A DNA stretch of 64,000 bases from Ktedonobacter robiniae (GTDB lineage: Bacteria; Chloroflexota; Ktedonobacteria; Ktedonobacterales; Ktedonobacteraceae), in NCBI RefSeq assembly GCF_016587375.1, contig NZ_BNJG01000001.1, positions 62,001-126,000 of the forward strand, written 5' to 3'. The translations under genes and the position numbers were made by a program. Positions 26,050 through 34,350 of this stretch are shown here, piece by piece. Numbering within the stretch: the stretch's first letter is position 1; each line of letters begins with the position of its first letter. The notes under the pieces are model-generated. The model searched no databases and had not been told where the DNA came from. It worked only from the letters and a program-made list of their open reading frames with translations.

Positions 26050-27960
26050 ATGAGGCACCGCAGAAAGAAACATCCATATGCCAATGAGGCCGCCAATCCC
26101 GAAACCACACCTGTACGCCTGGCTGAACTGGCACAAGAACGCGAACTTAAACCCATCATCGCTGCGAATCCCAACACACCCTCAAACCTACTCCAAGCCT
26201 TCGCCCTGGACCCAAATGGTGCGGTGCGACGCGCCACAGCCCAGAATCCCAACACGCCACTTCCCCAACTGCTAAAGTTGATAGAAGAGTTTCCTCATGA
26301 GTTTCTGCGGAACCCTATCCTGCCACTGCTCAATCTGGCACAACCAGACTTTATCAAAAAGGCTCAGCCAAAGGCCTGGCTCCAGCTTCTACGTTGTGAA
26401 GAGATTCCGCAGCATTGGATTCAATGGTTTCAGCAGGATTCCTTTGTGAGCAGATCAAACATCAAAGAGTACCTCATCAGATCGTGTAAGGCTCATATTC
26501 GCGTAGCAGGTGAACTAGAGAACACACAAGATCCACAAACTATCCGTCTCGACCTCCTCTTGCCAAGAGAGCAACTTGGCAACAGTTCATATGGCGCTGG
26601 GCATTTCCTTATAGGCAATGTTCTCCCTGATTTGGTCAACCACTGGTTACGCCAGGGGGAATTTCATACCAATCCAGACACCATAGTATCGCTTATACAT
26701 AGCTGCCCGAATATTGACGAAGACATATTAAGAGACCTGGCTCAACATCAGCAAGCCAAAGTTCGCGAGGCCGTCGCGCGTCATCTCAACACTCCAGAGG
26801 AGGTGCTCCAACAGCTACTGCAAGACCAGGAACCGCAGGTACAATATAGCTTGGCCAGTCGCAGAAAACTACCACAGGCACTCCTCAAGCATCTTATCTC
26901 AAGTAACAATCCCCGCTTGAGACGGGCGGCGGCTCTCCATCCACAGCTTGAGATACCTGTGCTGGAGGCGCTCGCACAAGATCCTGATGTAACAGTGCGC
27001 AGAGCGACTGCGAGCAGACATGGGCTTGCAGAGCATATTTACAGCCTACTCGCTCACGATAGCGATAAGATTGTGCGCCAAACAGTAGCAGGTAGACATG
27101 GGATTGCAGAACATATCTATAGTCTGCTCGCCCAGGATACTAAGATGATCATACGCAAAATAGTCGCGGCCAGACATGGGCTTTCTACTGAGCTGTATAG
27201 CCGACTCGCGCAAGATGGCTCTCATCAAGTACGGATGGCGCTGGCATGTAATGTCAAAGCACCTCAACATATTCTGCTCTCCCTGGCCAGGGATGAAAAA
27301 GCAATTGTACGTCAGACCGTAGCACACAATCCAACACTACCTCAAGAAGCCTTTTTTCTCCTGGCCGAAGAGGCAAATAGCGATATTCAGGTCCAGCTTG
27401 CAGGCAACTCACAGCTACCCAGAGAGCTATTCGAACGCTTCATGCACCATTCAGAACCATTTGTGCTTGAAAAGCTGGCAGGAAATCCTCGCATTCCACT
27501 GGACATCCTTGAACACATTAGGATAATCAATCCACACATTCCCCCAACACATCCCAGGCGATCTCCACAGACATCTCTGGAGCTTTTAGATGCCATTATC
27601 AACCAAGATAATGTAAGGGGAAGATTCTATCGAGGACTACAACCGTATCAGATACAGGATATATTACAGAAGTCTGTTGTATCTAAACAAAAACGCATCC
27701 AGGTACTACACGATTATTTCTTACATATACTTCAATTCAGTATTAACGACCCACTGCGCATGAAACTGCTAGGTTATGAGAAATTACCCATCCAATTTTT
27801 ATACGGATTCGCACGTTCGCCTATTCCTGTCGAGCGTTACCAGAGCGCACAGCATCCCAATGCCTCGATGGCATTGCTCAAGGAACTGGCACAGGACGCC
27901 AATCGCTATGTACGCGCAGCTGCTCGCCAACAGCTAGCCCTACGTGATGAGAAAAAGTAA
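26050..27960 (+). CDS. Leucine-rich-variant (LRV) repeat protein
   Basis: 636 residues built of about 24-residue repeats of the LRV type (NPNTPxxxLxxLAxDxxxxVRxxVA). They begin at residue 15 (NPETTPVRLAELAQE), break around 85-225 with a divergent helical segment, then resume to about residue 480. Three consecutive repeats near residues 320-395 each start RHG and share the pattern (A/T)E(H/L)(I/Y)YSxLA, a sign of recent duplication. There is no signal peptide, enzyme motif or N-terminal Cys cluster. It is first in a tight operon with MoxR and a VWA protein (4-base gap to moxR). Its DNA is more AT-rich than the two genes that follow. Probably a scaffold or target-recognition solenoid. Confidence 0.85.
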   Translation: MRHRRKKHPYANEAANPETTPVRLAELAQERELKPIIAANPNTPSNLLQAFALDPNGAVRRATAQNPNTPLPQLLKLIEEFPHEFLRNPILPLLNLAQPDFIKKAQPKAWLQLLRCEEIPQHWIQWFQQDSFVSRSNIKEYLIRSCKAHIRVAGELENTQDPQTIRLDLLLPREQLGNSSYGAGHFLIGNVLPDLVNHWLRQGEFHTNPDTIVSLIHSCPNIDEDILRDLAQHQQAKVREAVARHLNTPEEVLQQLLQDQEPQVQYSLASRRKLPQALLKHLISSNNPRLRRAAALHPQLEIPVLEALAQDPDVTVRRATASRHGLAEHIYSLLAHDSDKIVRQTVAGRHGIAEHIYSLLAQDTKMIIRKIVAARHGLSTELYSRLAQDGSHQVRMALACNVKAPQHILLSLARDEKAIVRQTVAHNPTLPQEAFFLLAEEANSDIQVQLAGNSQLPRELFERFMHHSEPFVLEKLAGNPRIPLDILEHIRIINPHIPPTHPRRSPQTSLELLDAIINQDNVRGRFYRGLQPYQIQDILQKSVVSKQKRIQVLHDYFLHILQFSINDPLRMKLLGYEKLPIQFLYGFARSPIPVERYQSAQHPNASMALLKELAQDANRYVRAAARQQLALRDEKK

Positions 27961-27963
27961 GGA

Positions 27964-28968
27964 ATGATCATGACACCGGAAGCCCTCTCGCACTTTCTCC
28001 ATACCCTGGTCGAGCGACGCCTGATGCTCAGCACAATGCTCTGGGGACCACCAGGCATTGGCAAATCGAGCATCGTGGCCCAGACAGCACAGGCCCATGG
28101 CATTGACCTCATCGACGTGCGCCTCTCGCAGCTTGCACCCACCGACCTGCGCGGCCTGCCCGTCGCCGAAAACGGCATTTCGCGCTGGTATCCGCCGGAG
28201 TTCCTGCCACGTGAGGGCGAGGGCATTCTCTTCCTGGACGAACTCAATATGGCCCCTCCGGCGATGCAGGGAATGGCGCAGCAGCTTATCCTCGACCGCA
28301 AGGTTGGCTCATATACTGTGCCTGAGGGCTGGTTCATCTGGGCGGCGGGCAACCGCAAAGAGGATCGCGCCTCGGTCTTTGAGATGCCCACGCCCCTGGC
28401 GAACCGCTTTGTCCACCTGGTGGTTGAACCACATTTCGAGAGCTTTAAGACCTACGCCATGGCCCATGAACTGCATGAGCGCCTACTTGCGTTTCTCTCC
28501 TTCCGGCCTGGACTTCTGCACCGAGTTGATCCCCAACAGCCAGCCTGGCCCTCGCCTCGCTCGTGGATGATGGCCTCACAGCTCTATCACGCGGAACTAC
28601 CAATTGATCCAGTAATTGGACAGGCAGCGGCGGCTGAATTCCAGGCCTTCTGCGCTATTTATAACCAGCTTCCAGATGTAGCCTCGATTCTCAAGGGGAA
28701 TGGACAAAAAATAGCCTTTCCCCAAGAGCCATCGTTACGCTATGCGCTCACCACGGCGCTTACACTGCGCGCGGCGAATATGCAGGAGATCTATAGTGCC
28801 TTCCAGTGGATCAGCGAGAAGGCGAGTGCCGAGTGGATACAATTCTTTGCGACCGACCTCTTCAAGCTGGTCCAGGCACGCAACGAACTGGGGAAATTGG
28901 CCAGACTGGTGCAGCAAGATAAGCGTCTCCAGCAGATGTTCAGCGATTATATGTCCTTGTTGGGGTAA
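27964..28968 (+). CDS. MoxR-type AAA+ ATPase
   Basis: 334 residues. P-loop GPPGIGKSS (28-36), Walker B ILFLDELNMAP (about 93-103) and sensor-like WAAGNRKED (about 124-132), with the family feature LRGLPVAENG between them. MoxR ATPases act as chaperones that remodel or load metal-dependent proteins, usually together with a VWA partner, which here is the next gene, 6 bases on. Start is the ATG at 27964 (27970 is also possible), right after the LRV stop. Translational coupling across the trio is likely. Confidence 0.9.
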   Translation: MIMTPEALSHFLHTLVERRLMLSTMLWGPPGIGKSSIVAQTAQAHGIDLIDVRLSQLAPTDLRGLPVAENGISRWYPPEFLPREGEGILFLDELNMAPPAMQGMAQQLILDRKVGSYTVPEGWFIWAAGNRKEDRASVFEMPTPLANRFVHLVVEPHFESFKTYAMAHELHERLLAFLSFRPGLLHRVDPQQPAWPSPRSWMMASQLYHAELPIDPVIGQAAAAEFQAFCAIYNQLPDVASILKGNGQKIAFPQEPSLRYALTTALTLRAANMQEIYSAFQWISEKASAEWIQFFATDLFKLVQARNELGKLARLVQQDKRLQQMFSDYMSLLG

Positions 28969-28974
28969 CAGACC

Positions 28975-30090
28975 ATGGAGCAGAACCCAGAGCTACAACG
29001 GCAGATCAGCGCGACCATCTTACAACTGCGCCTGCGCGCGCCGTTCTTCGCCACACTGACCCTCTTCGCTCAGATCGAGATCACAGCGCGCATCCCCACC
29101 GCGGCCACCGATGGTAAAAACATCTTTATCAATTCGAGCTTCTGGCACACGCTGACACCTAAGCAGCGACTGGGATTGATGGCACATGAAGCGCTGCACG
29201 CGGCCCTACTACACGTTCCCAGATGTGGCACACGCGAACCACTCATGTGGAATATCGCGGCGGATATTGTGGTCAATGGTATGGTGCTCGCTCAAGAGGG
29301 CCTCGAACTACCACCAGGGCATATACGCGACACAAAACTGGAGCACCTGAGCGTCGAAGAGATCTATCATATTCTTCAAACGCAAGCCAGGAAATATACG
29401 CTGCATGTAGGAGATCTGCTACCCATGGATGGCCCAGGTCAGCCAACCTATGCCGAGCTTGAGCAGCACTGGCGCCAGGCGTTACAGCATGCAAAGGCGC
29501 TCGCGGAGATGCTGGGACAGGGAAACCTTCCGCGTGGGATGGAGCGTGAGCTGTCGCACCTCAACCCGGCTCAACTGGACTGGCGCAGCTACCTCTGGCG
29601 CTTCCTGGTCCAGACACCCAACGACTTTCAGGGCTTTGACCGGCGCTTTGTAGGACGCGGCCTCTACCTGGAAACGCTTCAGGGGGAGTCAGTACGCGTC
29701 TATATCGCCGTTGACACCAGTGGCTCCATCGACAACAAGCTACTCTCCCTCTTTTTGAGCGAGGTTCGAGGCATCCTCCAGGCCTATCCACATCTGGAGG
29801 CCTACTTATATTATGTCGACGCGAGTTGCTATGGTCCCTATGAGCTAACGAGTCAGGACCCGTCGCACCTGCCCAGGCCAGTCGGTGGAGGTGGTACCAG
29901 CTTTCGTCCCTTCTTTGAAACCATTGAGAAAGAGCATGATCCCAATCAGGCAGGCGTGTGTGTCTACCTGACCGACGGATATGGGACATTTCCAGAGCAA
30001 GAGGGATCGCTGCCAGTCCTGTGGGTCCTGACGCCAGGAGGAATCGCGCTACAAGCCATTCCCTTTGGCGAAGCGGTAAGACTAATGTGA
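28975..30090 (+). CDS. VWA-like putative metallopeptidase (DUF2201 family)
   Basis: 371 residues. The N-terminal part carries a zincin-like helix, HEALHAALLH (71-80), followed by NIAADIVVNGMVL, the usual DUF2201 layout in which the HExxH-type motif is HEALH. The C-terminal part is a VWA-like domain with MIDAS DTSGS (247-251), GGGTSFRPFF and LTDGYG. Such proteins pair with a MoxR ATPase, as here. A peptidase triggered by its ATPase is the family expectation; substrate unknown. Last gene of the LRV-MoxR-VWA operon; TnpB follows after about 165 bases. Confidence 0.88.
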   Translation: MEQNPELQRQISATILQLRLRAPFFATLTLFAQIEITARIPTAATDGKNIFINSSFWHTLTPKQRLGLMAHEALHAALLHVPRCGTREPLMWNIAADIVVNGMVLAQEGLELPPGHIRDTKLEHLSVEEIYHILQTQARKYTLHVGDLLPMDGPGQPTYAELEQHWRQALQHAKALAEMLGQGNLPRGMERELSHLNPAQLDWRSYLWRFLVQTPNDFQGFDRRFVGRGLYLETLQGESVRVYIAVDTSGSIDNKLLSLFLSEVRGILQAYPHLEAYLYYVDASCYGPYELTSQDPSHLPRPVGGGGTSFRPFFETIEKEHDPNQAGVCVYLTDGYGTFPEQEGSLPVLWVLTPGGIALQAIPFGEAVRLM

Positions 30091-30256
30091 AGATAAAACT
30101 GGGGTGTGATAAACGTTTCCAAGAAATGATGCCAGATATTGACAACTGGAGACATCTCTGGTAGAGTTACTTTAGAAAGAATGTTCTTGCATAAACTCCG
30201 AAGAGAGCAGTTTGCCGACACGAAGGACGTGTGGTTGGAAAGGGAGGAGGCACAAG

Positions 30257-31492
30257 GTGCAGTTAGTCGAACGACATCTCATTCGTCATCAGGATGCAAG
30301 CTTTGCCGTCATTGATCGGGTAGCTTTTGCCTCCAAAAACCTCTATAATCAGGCCAATTACCACGTCCGGCAAGCCTTCATTCACGAGGGAACCTACCTG
30401 CCCTACGCTGCCATCTTCCATCGCTTGAAACACCACGAGGCCTATTGTGCCCTCCCTCGCAAAGTCAGTAATGCCATCCTCATTCAGCTCCACCACAACT
30501 GGGTCAGCTTTTTTGAAGGGATGGAGGCCTATCGCGAAGATCCCTCCATCTTCACGGGACGCCCCAAGATCCCTGGCTATCAAGACAAGACCAAAGGCCG
30601 TTTTCTGCTCATCTACGAGAAAAAAGCCCTGGGCAAGAGGGTATTCAAGCGCACAGGCAAGCTGGTCCCATCAGGACTTCCCATTGAGATCGCGACTCAG
30701 ATCACCTGGGAAGCCATCCGGCAGGTTCGCATCGTTCCACGCGCTGATGGCTACATGGTCGAAGTCGTCTATGAGCAGGAGATCCAACCGGCTGCGGTCA
30801 ACCCACAGCTTCGGGCAGCCATGGATGTAGGTGTCAACGTGCTCGCAGCCATCACCAGCGACAAACCTGGTTTTGTGCCTCGTCTGGTGAGTGGCAAACC
30901 CCTCAAAAGCCTCAATCAGTGCTACAACAAAGAGCGCGCCAAGCAGCAGCAACGCCTCGCGCATGAGAACCGATACACCTCGCGCCAGTTGGATCGTGTG
31001 ACGACGAAGCGCAATCGCCGTGTGGATGCGTATCTGCACACGGCCAGCCGTCGCATCATTGATCTGCTGGTGGGCGGAGGCATCGGAACGCTGGTGATTG
31101 GCAAGAACCCCTTGTGGAAACAAGAGGTGACCATGGGGCGCAGGAACAACCAGCAGTTTGTGCAGCTTCCCCATGCTCGTTTCATTGAGCAGTTGACCTA
31201 CAAAGCGCACCTGGTTGGGATCAGGGTTATCCTTCAAGAAGAAAGCTACACCAGCAAGGCCAGTTTTCTGGACGACGACCCCATCCCAACCTATGAAGCC
31301 AACACGGCTGAGAAGCCAGTGTTCTCAGGCAAGCGTGTGGCTCGCAGTTGGTATCGTGCCAGGGATGGACACCTCATTCATGCCGATATCAACGGATCGT
31401 ACAACATCTTACGCAAAAGTAACTCCGACCCTTTGCAAGTGGGGCGAGGAGTAGCGGGAGCCGCAGTTCTCCCCAGACGGCTAGCCGTCTGA
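30257..31492 (+). CDS. tnpB: TnpB-family RNA-guided nuclease (IS1341-type, no tnpA)
   Basis: 411 residues from a GTG at 30257 with a very strong GGGAGGAGG six bases upstream; the frame is open further upstream but lacks a ribosome site. The RuvC residues are intact: Asp190 in AMDVGVN, Glu329 in LQEESYTSK and Asp377 in HADINGSYN. The zinc ribbon Cys residues normal in TnpB are absent: after YTSK comes ASFLDDDPIPTY, then FSGKRV, characteristic of a zinc-less TnpB subgroup. No tnpA is adjacent, so the element is non-autonomous or domesticated. Element ends could not be fixed. Confidence 0.9.
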   Translation: MQLVERHLIRHQDASFAVIDRVAFASKNLYNQANYHVRQAFIHEGTYLPYAAIFHRLKHHEAYCALPRKVSNAILIQLHHNWVSFFEGMEAYREDPSIFTGRPKIPGYQDKTKGRFLLIYEKKALGKRVFKRTGKLVPSGLPIEIATQITWEAIRQVRIVPRADGYMVEVVYEQEIQPAAVNPQLRAAMDVGVNVLAAITSDKPGFVPRLVSGKPLKSLNQCYNKERAKQQQRLAHENRYTSRQLDRVTTKRNRRVDAYLHTASRRIIDLLVGGGIGTLVIGKNPLWKQEVTMGRRNNQQFVQLPHARFIEQLTYKAHLVGIRVILQEESYTSKASFLDDDPIPTYEANTAEKPVFSGKRVARSWYRARDGHLIHADINGSYNILRKSNSDPLQVGRGVAGAAVLPRRLAV

Positions 31493-31500
31493 ACGGATGA
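31400..31500 (+). ncRNA. Possible omegaRNA (reRNA) at the tnpB 3' end
   Basis: TnpB guide RNAs normally overlap the 3' end of tnpB. Here the last codons contain a perfect stem, CAGACGG-CTAG-CCGTCTG (about 31475-31492). No guide boundary, transposon end or target-adjacent motif could be recognised, so the limits given are approximate. Confidence 0.3.
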
Positions 31501-31584
31501 CTTATAGGCATATTCGTCATCATTTTAAGAGTGCGCCGTTTCACGGCATTCACGTATCGCTGGCTGCGCCAGCTAGAACTGTAG

Positions 31585-32070
31585 AAGTTAGTCGCACCAT
31601 CACTCCTCTGGCTCACAACGAGCAGCTTTTTACGGACTCTGGCAAACAAACGCCGGAGTTCTCTCAAGAAGGTTGCTCAGAACCTGAAAAGAGGGCCAAA
31701 CCAATATGTGGTTACTCTCAGTGAAGAGGGAAAACCCATCAAGGAGTATGAACTTGTCTCATCCACGAGGCAACTCATGAAAGAAAAAGTGGCGCGGCGT
31801 GACCCGGATCTTCTCCCAAACACGCATCCGTATACAAGCCGAACTGAATTAGGAAAGCGCCTCCTTGCACACACATGCGAGTGGTGCGGCACCTCAAGAG
31901 GGCAAATGGAAGTACACCATGTACGGAAACTAGGAAATCTCAAAGGAAAAGAAGCCTGGGAACGCCAGATGATAGAGCGACGCCGGAAAACCATGATCCT
32001 CTGTGTTGAGTGTCATGACGAACTGCACGCAGGCAAGTTAAGCGAAAAGAAGCACTTAGAGAAAACCGGA
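31585..32070 (+). pseudogene. Group II intron-encoded protein, C-terminal fragment with HNH
   Basis: The frame opens after a TAG at 31582 and has no reverse-transcriptase domain. It carries the maturase-end pattern LANKRRSSLKKVAQ, then the HNH endonuclease domain with CEWCG, VHHVRKLGNLKGK, RRRKTMILCVECHDELHAGK. The intact part resembles the last third of a group II intron reverse transcriptase/maturase. The frame runs on through domain V to 32220, whereas native proteins stop before it, so the stop has also been lost. The 5' two thirds are missing; the TnpB element lies just where they should be. Confidence 0.8.
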
Positions 32071-32104
32071 GAGCTAACTACACGGAAACGTGTACGGTTA
32101 GTTC
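32071..32104 (+). ncRNA. Group II intron domain V, intact
   Basis: Exactly 34 nt, the normal domain V length. The lower helix has 9 pairs (G32071 with C32104 inward, wobbles allowed), a 2-base bulge AC on the 3' side, a 5-bp upper helix and a GAAA tetraloop. The catalytic triad reads AGC at 32072-32074. All structural hallmarks are present although the rest of the intron is broken. Confidence 0.85.
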
Positions 32105-32177
32105 GGGGGGAGCGCAGTGAAACCTACTCCAGTCATGGAGCAAGGCGCACGGCGCTTACCCTACTACTGTTTGTAGA

Positions 32178-32218
32178 CATAAATAATCGGGGGCATCGCT
32201 CATGTGATGCGCCCCGAT
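32178..32218 (-). terminator. Probable terminator of the small hydrophilic protein gene
   Basis: Minus-strand hairpin of TCGGGG/CCCCGA and GCATC/GATGC segments with one bulge (32187-32218), followed by a T-rich ATTATTTATG, about 45 bases after the stop at 32261. Confidence 0.6.
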
Positions 32219-32260
32219 AAGGGCCAACTGGTACTACTGGCAGTCTGGAGCAAGGAGAGG

Positions 32261-32479
32261 CTAGCGATTTTTTTCGCCACGCTCGCGCTTGTTGGTCTCC
32301 TCTTGCACCTGCTTGGCATAACCAGATTTCTCAGCGGCCTCGCGGATCTCCTCAATAGCCTGCTCTTTCGACTCTACAGGAATATCCTCATCATTGACCA
32401 CCTGAGACTGATCCGTATCTTTCTCTTTGCGATTGGTCTTCTGCTGCTTCTCATTCTCATGCTCAGACTTGCGACTCAT
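32261..32479 (-). CDS. Small highly charged hypothetical protein
   Basis: 72 residues, almost all polar (Glu, Lys, Gln, Asn, Arg), with no predicted hydrophobic core or Cys; likely helical or disordered. The ATG at 32479 has AAAAGGAG at good distance, and a terminator follows, which supports a real gene. Family not recognised. The opposite strand has a 92-codon hydrophobic frame that lacks a ribosome site and is taken as its mirror image. Confidence 0.65.
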   Translation of the reverse strand: MSRKSEHENEKQQKTNRKEKDTDQSQVVNDEDIPVESKEQAIEEIREAAEKSGYAKQVQEETNKRERGEKNR

Positions 32480-32656
32480 TGAGATACTCCTTTTCGGTAG
32501 CGCGCATGTCAGTGATTGTGCGCAGAAATCTTACATGCTGACACAGTGAGAGGACAACAACGTGGGTGTTGCAACCTCGTTTTCATTGTACCGAGAAGAA
32601 CATAGCCCAGGTATCGCACGCGAATTGGCAAGCCAATAACCTTACAGGAGTGCTAT

Positions 32657-33295
32657 TCAGGCCAGCGACTCCACATAGGCACGCTGGGGATTGGCCACGC
32701 CACGGAAGAAAATTTTTCCTACGTATTGCACCAGTTCCTCAGGAGTTACCGTCTCCTCCAAAAGCAAGCGTTTAAAGGGATAGGAGGCAAGGAGGCTGGA
32801 GAAGGTATGCAGCATAATCGTGGTGGGAATGGCGGGATCGAACTCACCGGAAGCTTTCCCCTCATTGAGCAAAACTTCAAGGCTGCTTAAAAGCTGATCG
32901 AGCAGGGCATGGTGGCGGGATCGCAAGAGAGGTCGAAGTTCAACGGCACCGAAAAGCGCATAAAAGAGACGCCCATGCTCACCTTTTAAACGCATATAGC
33001 TCGTCGCAAGTAGCGTTTCCAGGCGCGAACGCACCGAGCCAGGCGCGGATACCGCCTCCTGCACATTCAGCAAGATAGCTTGCATCTGCAACTCGAGTAG
33101 GGCCAGAACCAGGTCTTCTTTGCGGGAAAAATGCAGGTAGAGGGTTCCTTTGGCAATACCCACACGTGCAGCCACCTCGTCCATACACATCTCATGATAG
33201 CCCTTCTCCAGCAGAATTTCCTCCGAGGCATGGAGAATAAGCTGCTCACGTTGCTGACGTTGACGTTCTTTGAGCGAAAGGGTGGATTCGCGCAT
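32657..33295 (-). CDS. TetR-family transcriptional regulator
   Basis: 212 residues. The N-terminal helix-turn-helix follows the TetR pattern: ILHASEEILLEKGYHEM, then DEVAARVGIAKGTLYLHFSRK (about 39-59). The C-terminal ligand domain is all-helical, with no recognisable ligand class. GGAGGGAG precedes the ATG at 33295. It is divergent from a second TetR gene and the CoA-ester cluster across a 350-base gap, so it may act on that region as well as on itself. Confidence 0.9.
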   Translation of the reverse strand: MRESTLSLKERQRQQREQLILHASEEILLEKGYHEMCMDEVAARVGIAKGTLYLHFSRKEDLVLALLELQMQAILLNVQEAVSAPGSVRSRLETLLATSYMRLKGEHGRLFYALFGAVELRPLLRSRHHALLDQLLSSLEVLLNEGKASGEFDPAIPTTIMLHTFSSLLASYPFKRLLLEETVTPEELVQYVGKIFFRGVANPQRAYVESLA

Positions 33296-33645
33296 ATGGC
33301 TCCCTCCAAATGTTCTTCAGATATCGGCGACGTCGATTACTTCAGCATATTTCATCGATTGCCAGAGGAGTCGTCTGTGTACGTTCTAGAAGAAGAAACT
33401 ACCAGAAAGCACGAGAATTGTCAAGCAGAAAATAAGGCTTCTCATATATTTGAGAGACCCTGTGCGTCCCTGGAATCCCTATTGACTATTCAATTGAAAT
33501 ATGTTATCCCTAATACATAGTTTATCTTGATGGGGCTGATACTATACGTGCCAGCGCTCTGATACAGGTATCACTGATGATACATCTTGTTGTATATTCT
33601 CCCTCGTAGTAACGTCCGACATTCAAGGAAGAATGCGGGTGACCT
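33296..33645. promoter_or_regulatory. Divergent intergenic region between two TetR genes
   Basis: 350 AT-rich bases without a gene. They contain the perfect palindrome TGATACAGGTATCA (33560-33573) and, just downstream, ATACA-N6-TGTAT (about 33580-33595), both candidate TetR operators 50-85 bases upstream of the second TetR gene. A TTGACT at 33482 has no convincing -10 partner. Confidence 0.5.
33560..33573. promoter_or_regulatory. Candidate TetR operator
   Basis: TGATAC-AG-GTATCA, a 6+2+6 perfect inverted repeat of the size bound by TetR dimers, 72 bases ahead of the TetR gene at 33646. Confidence 0.45.
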
Positions 33646-34260
33646 ATGCCAACCACTGCTATCCGCGATGCACGCCGCAAGGATATTATCACTGCCGCGC
33701 GTGACCTCTTCAGCCGCAAGGGCTACCATGGGACGACTATGCCAGATATCGCCCGGGCCGCCGGGATCAGTACTGGCCTTATCTACTATATTTTTCCCAG
33801 CAAAGAAGAGATCCTACTGGCCTGCTGTGAGGACGCCGTCACGATTTACCGCGACGTCCTTGAGCGGGCTAATACAATCGCTAATCCCCTGGAGCGCTTT
33901 GATGCGCTTGTACGAGAGCTCTACACGCTACTCGATAGCACATCCAAACGGCTCCTGATCATGTATCGTGACCTCTCAACGCTCAAACGCGAGACACGGC
34001 AACGCATTCTAGGGCCTATTCATCGCCTCGATGATTATTTCGTCGCCCTCTTCCAAGAGGGGCAGCAAGCTGGCGTCTTCAGGCCAGATATGCCACAACC
34101 GCGTATTCTGGCCGCCAATGTCCTGGGGCTGGGACATCTCTGGGCCTTGCAGAAGACCTGGCACTTCGCGTCTAACAACATTGACCTGGAAACCTATATT
34201 TCCACTCAACTCGCCTACTTCCATGCACAGCTCTTACATCCACCTGTAGAGCAGGCATAA
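33646..34260 (+). CDS. TetR-family regulator of the CoA-ester cluster
   Basis: 204 residues with the TetR DNA-binding helices ITAARDLFSRKGYHGTTM and ARAAGISTGLIYYIFPSKEE (about 11-55). The C-terminal part resembles regulators of fatty-acid degradation genes (TetR_C of the FadR/YsiA type), which bind acyl-CoA; that ligand is inference. It is the first gene of a same-strand run through 42663, with a 90-base gap to the acyl-CoA dehydrogenase gene, so autoregulation and control of the cluster are likely. Confidence 0.9.
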   Translation: MPTTAIRDARRKDIITAARDLFSRKGYHGTTMPDIARAAGISTGLIYYIFPSKEEILLACCEDAVTIYRDVLERANTIANPLERFDALVRELYTLLDSTSKRLLIMYRDLSTLKRETRQRILGPIHRLDDYFVALFQEGQQAGVFRPDMPQPRILAANVLGLGHLWALQKTWHFASNNIDLETYISTQLAYFHAQLLHPPVEQA

Positions 34261-34350
34261 CCATTTTCGCTTACGCAGGTGTGCCGAGCGCTTACGCGCC
34301 TTCATGCTTCCTGCTACTACGTCATTACACAATTAGGAGGAACGACCACC

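Larger units (their letters stand above)
31585..32160 (+). mobile_element. Group II intron 3' relic
   Basis: Remnant comprising the tail of the intron-encoded protein and domain V, with domain VI probably in 32105-32160. The exact 3' splice site was not found. The 5' intron domains I-III are absent from the window, so it cannot splice or move on its own. Confidence 0.75.

Noticed and set aside
30671..31237. 188-codon minus-strand frame inside tnpB
   Set aside because: Antisense shadow of tnpB with no ribosome site or family pattern.
32204..32482. 92-codon hydrophobic plus-strand frame
   Set aside because: It mirrors the charged 72-residue gene on the minus strand, which has a clear AAAAGGAG site and terminator; the hydrophobic frame has neither.
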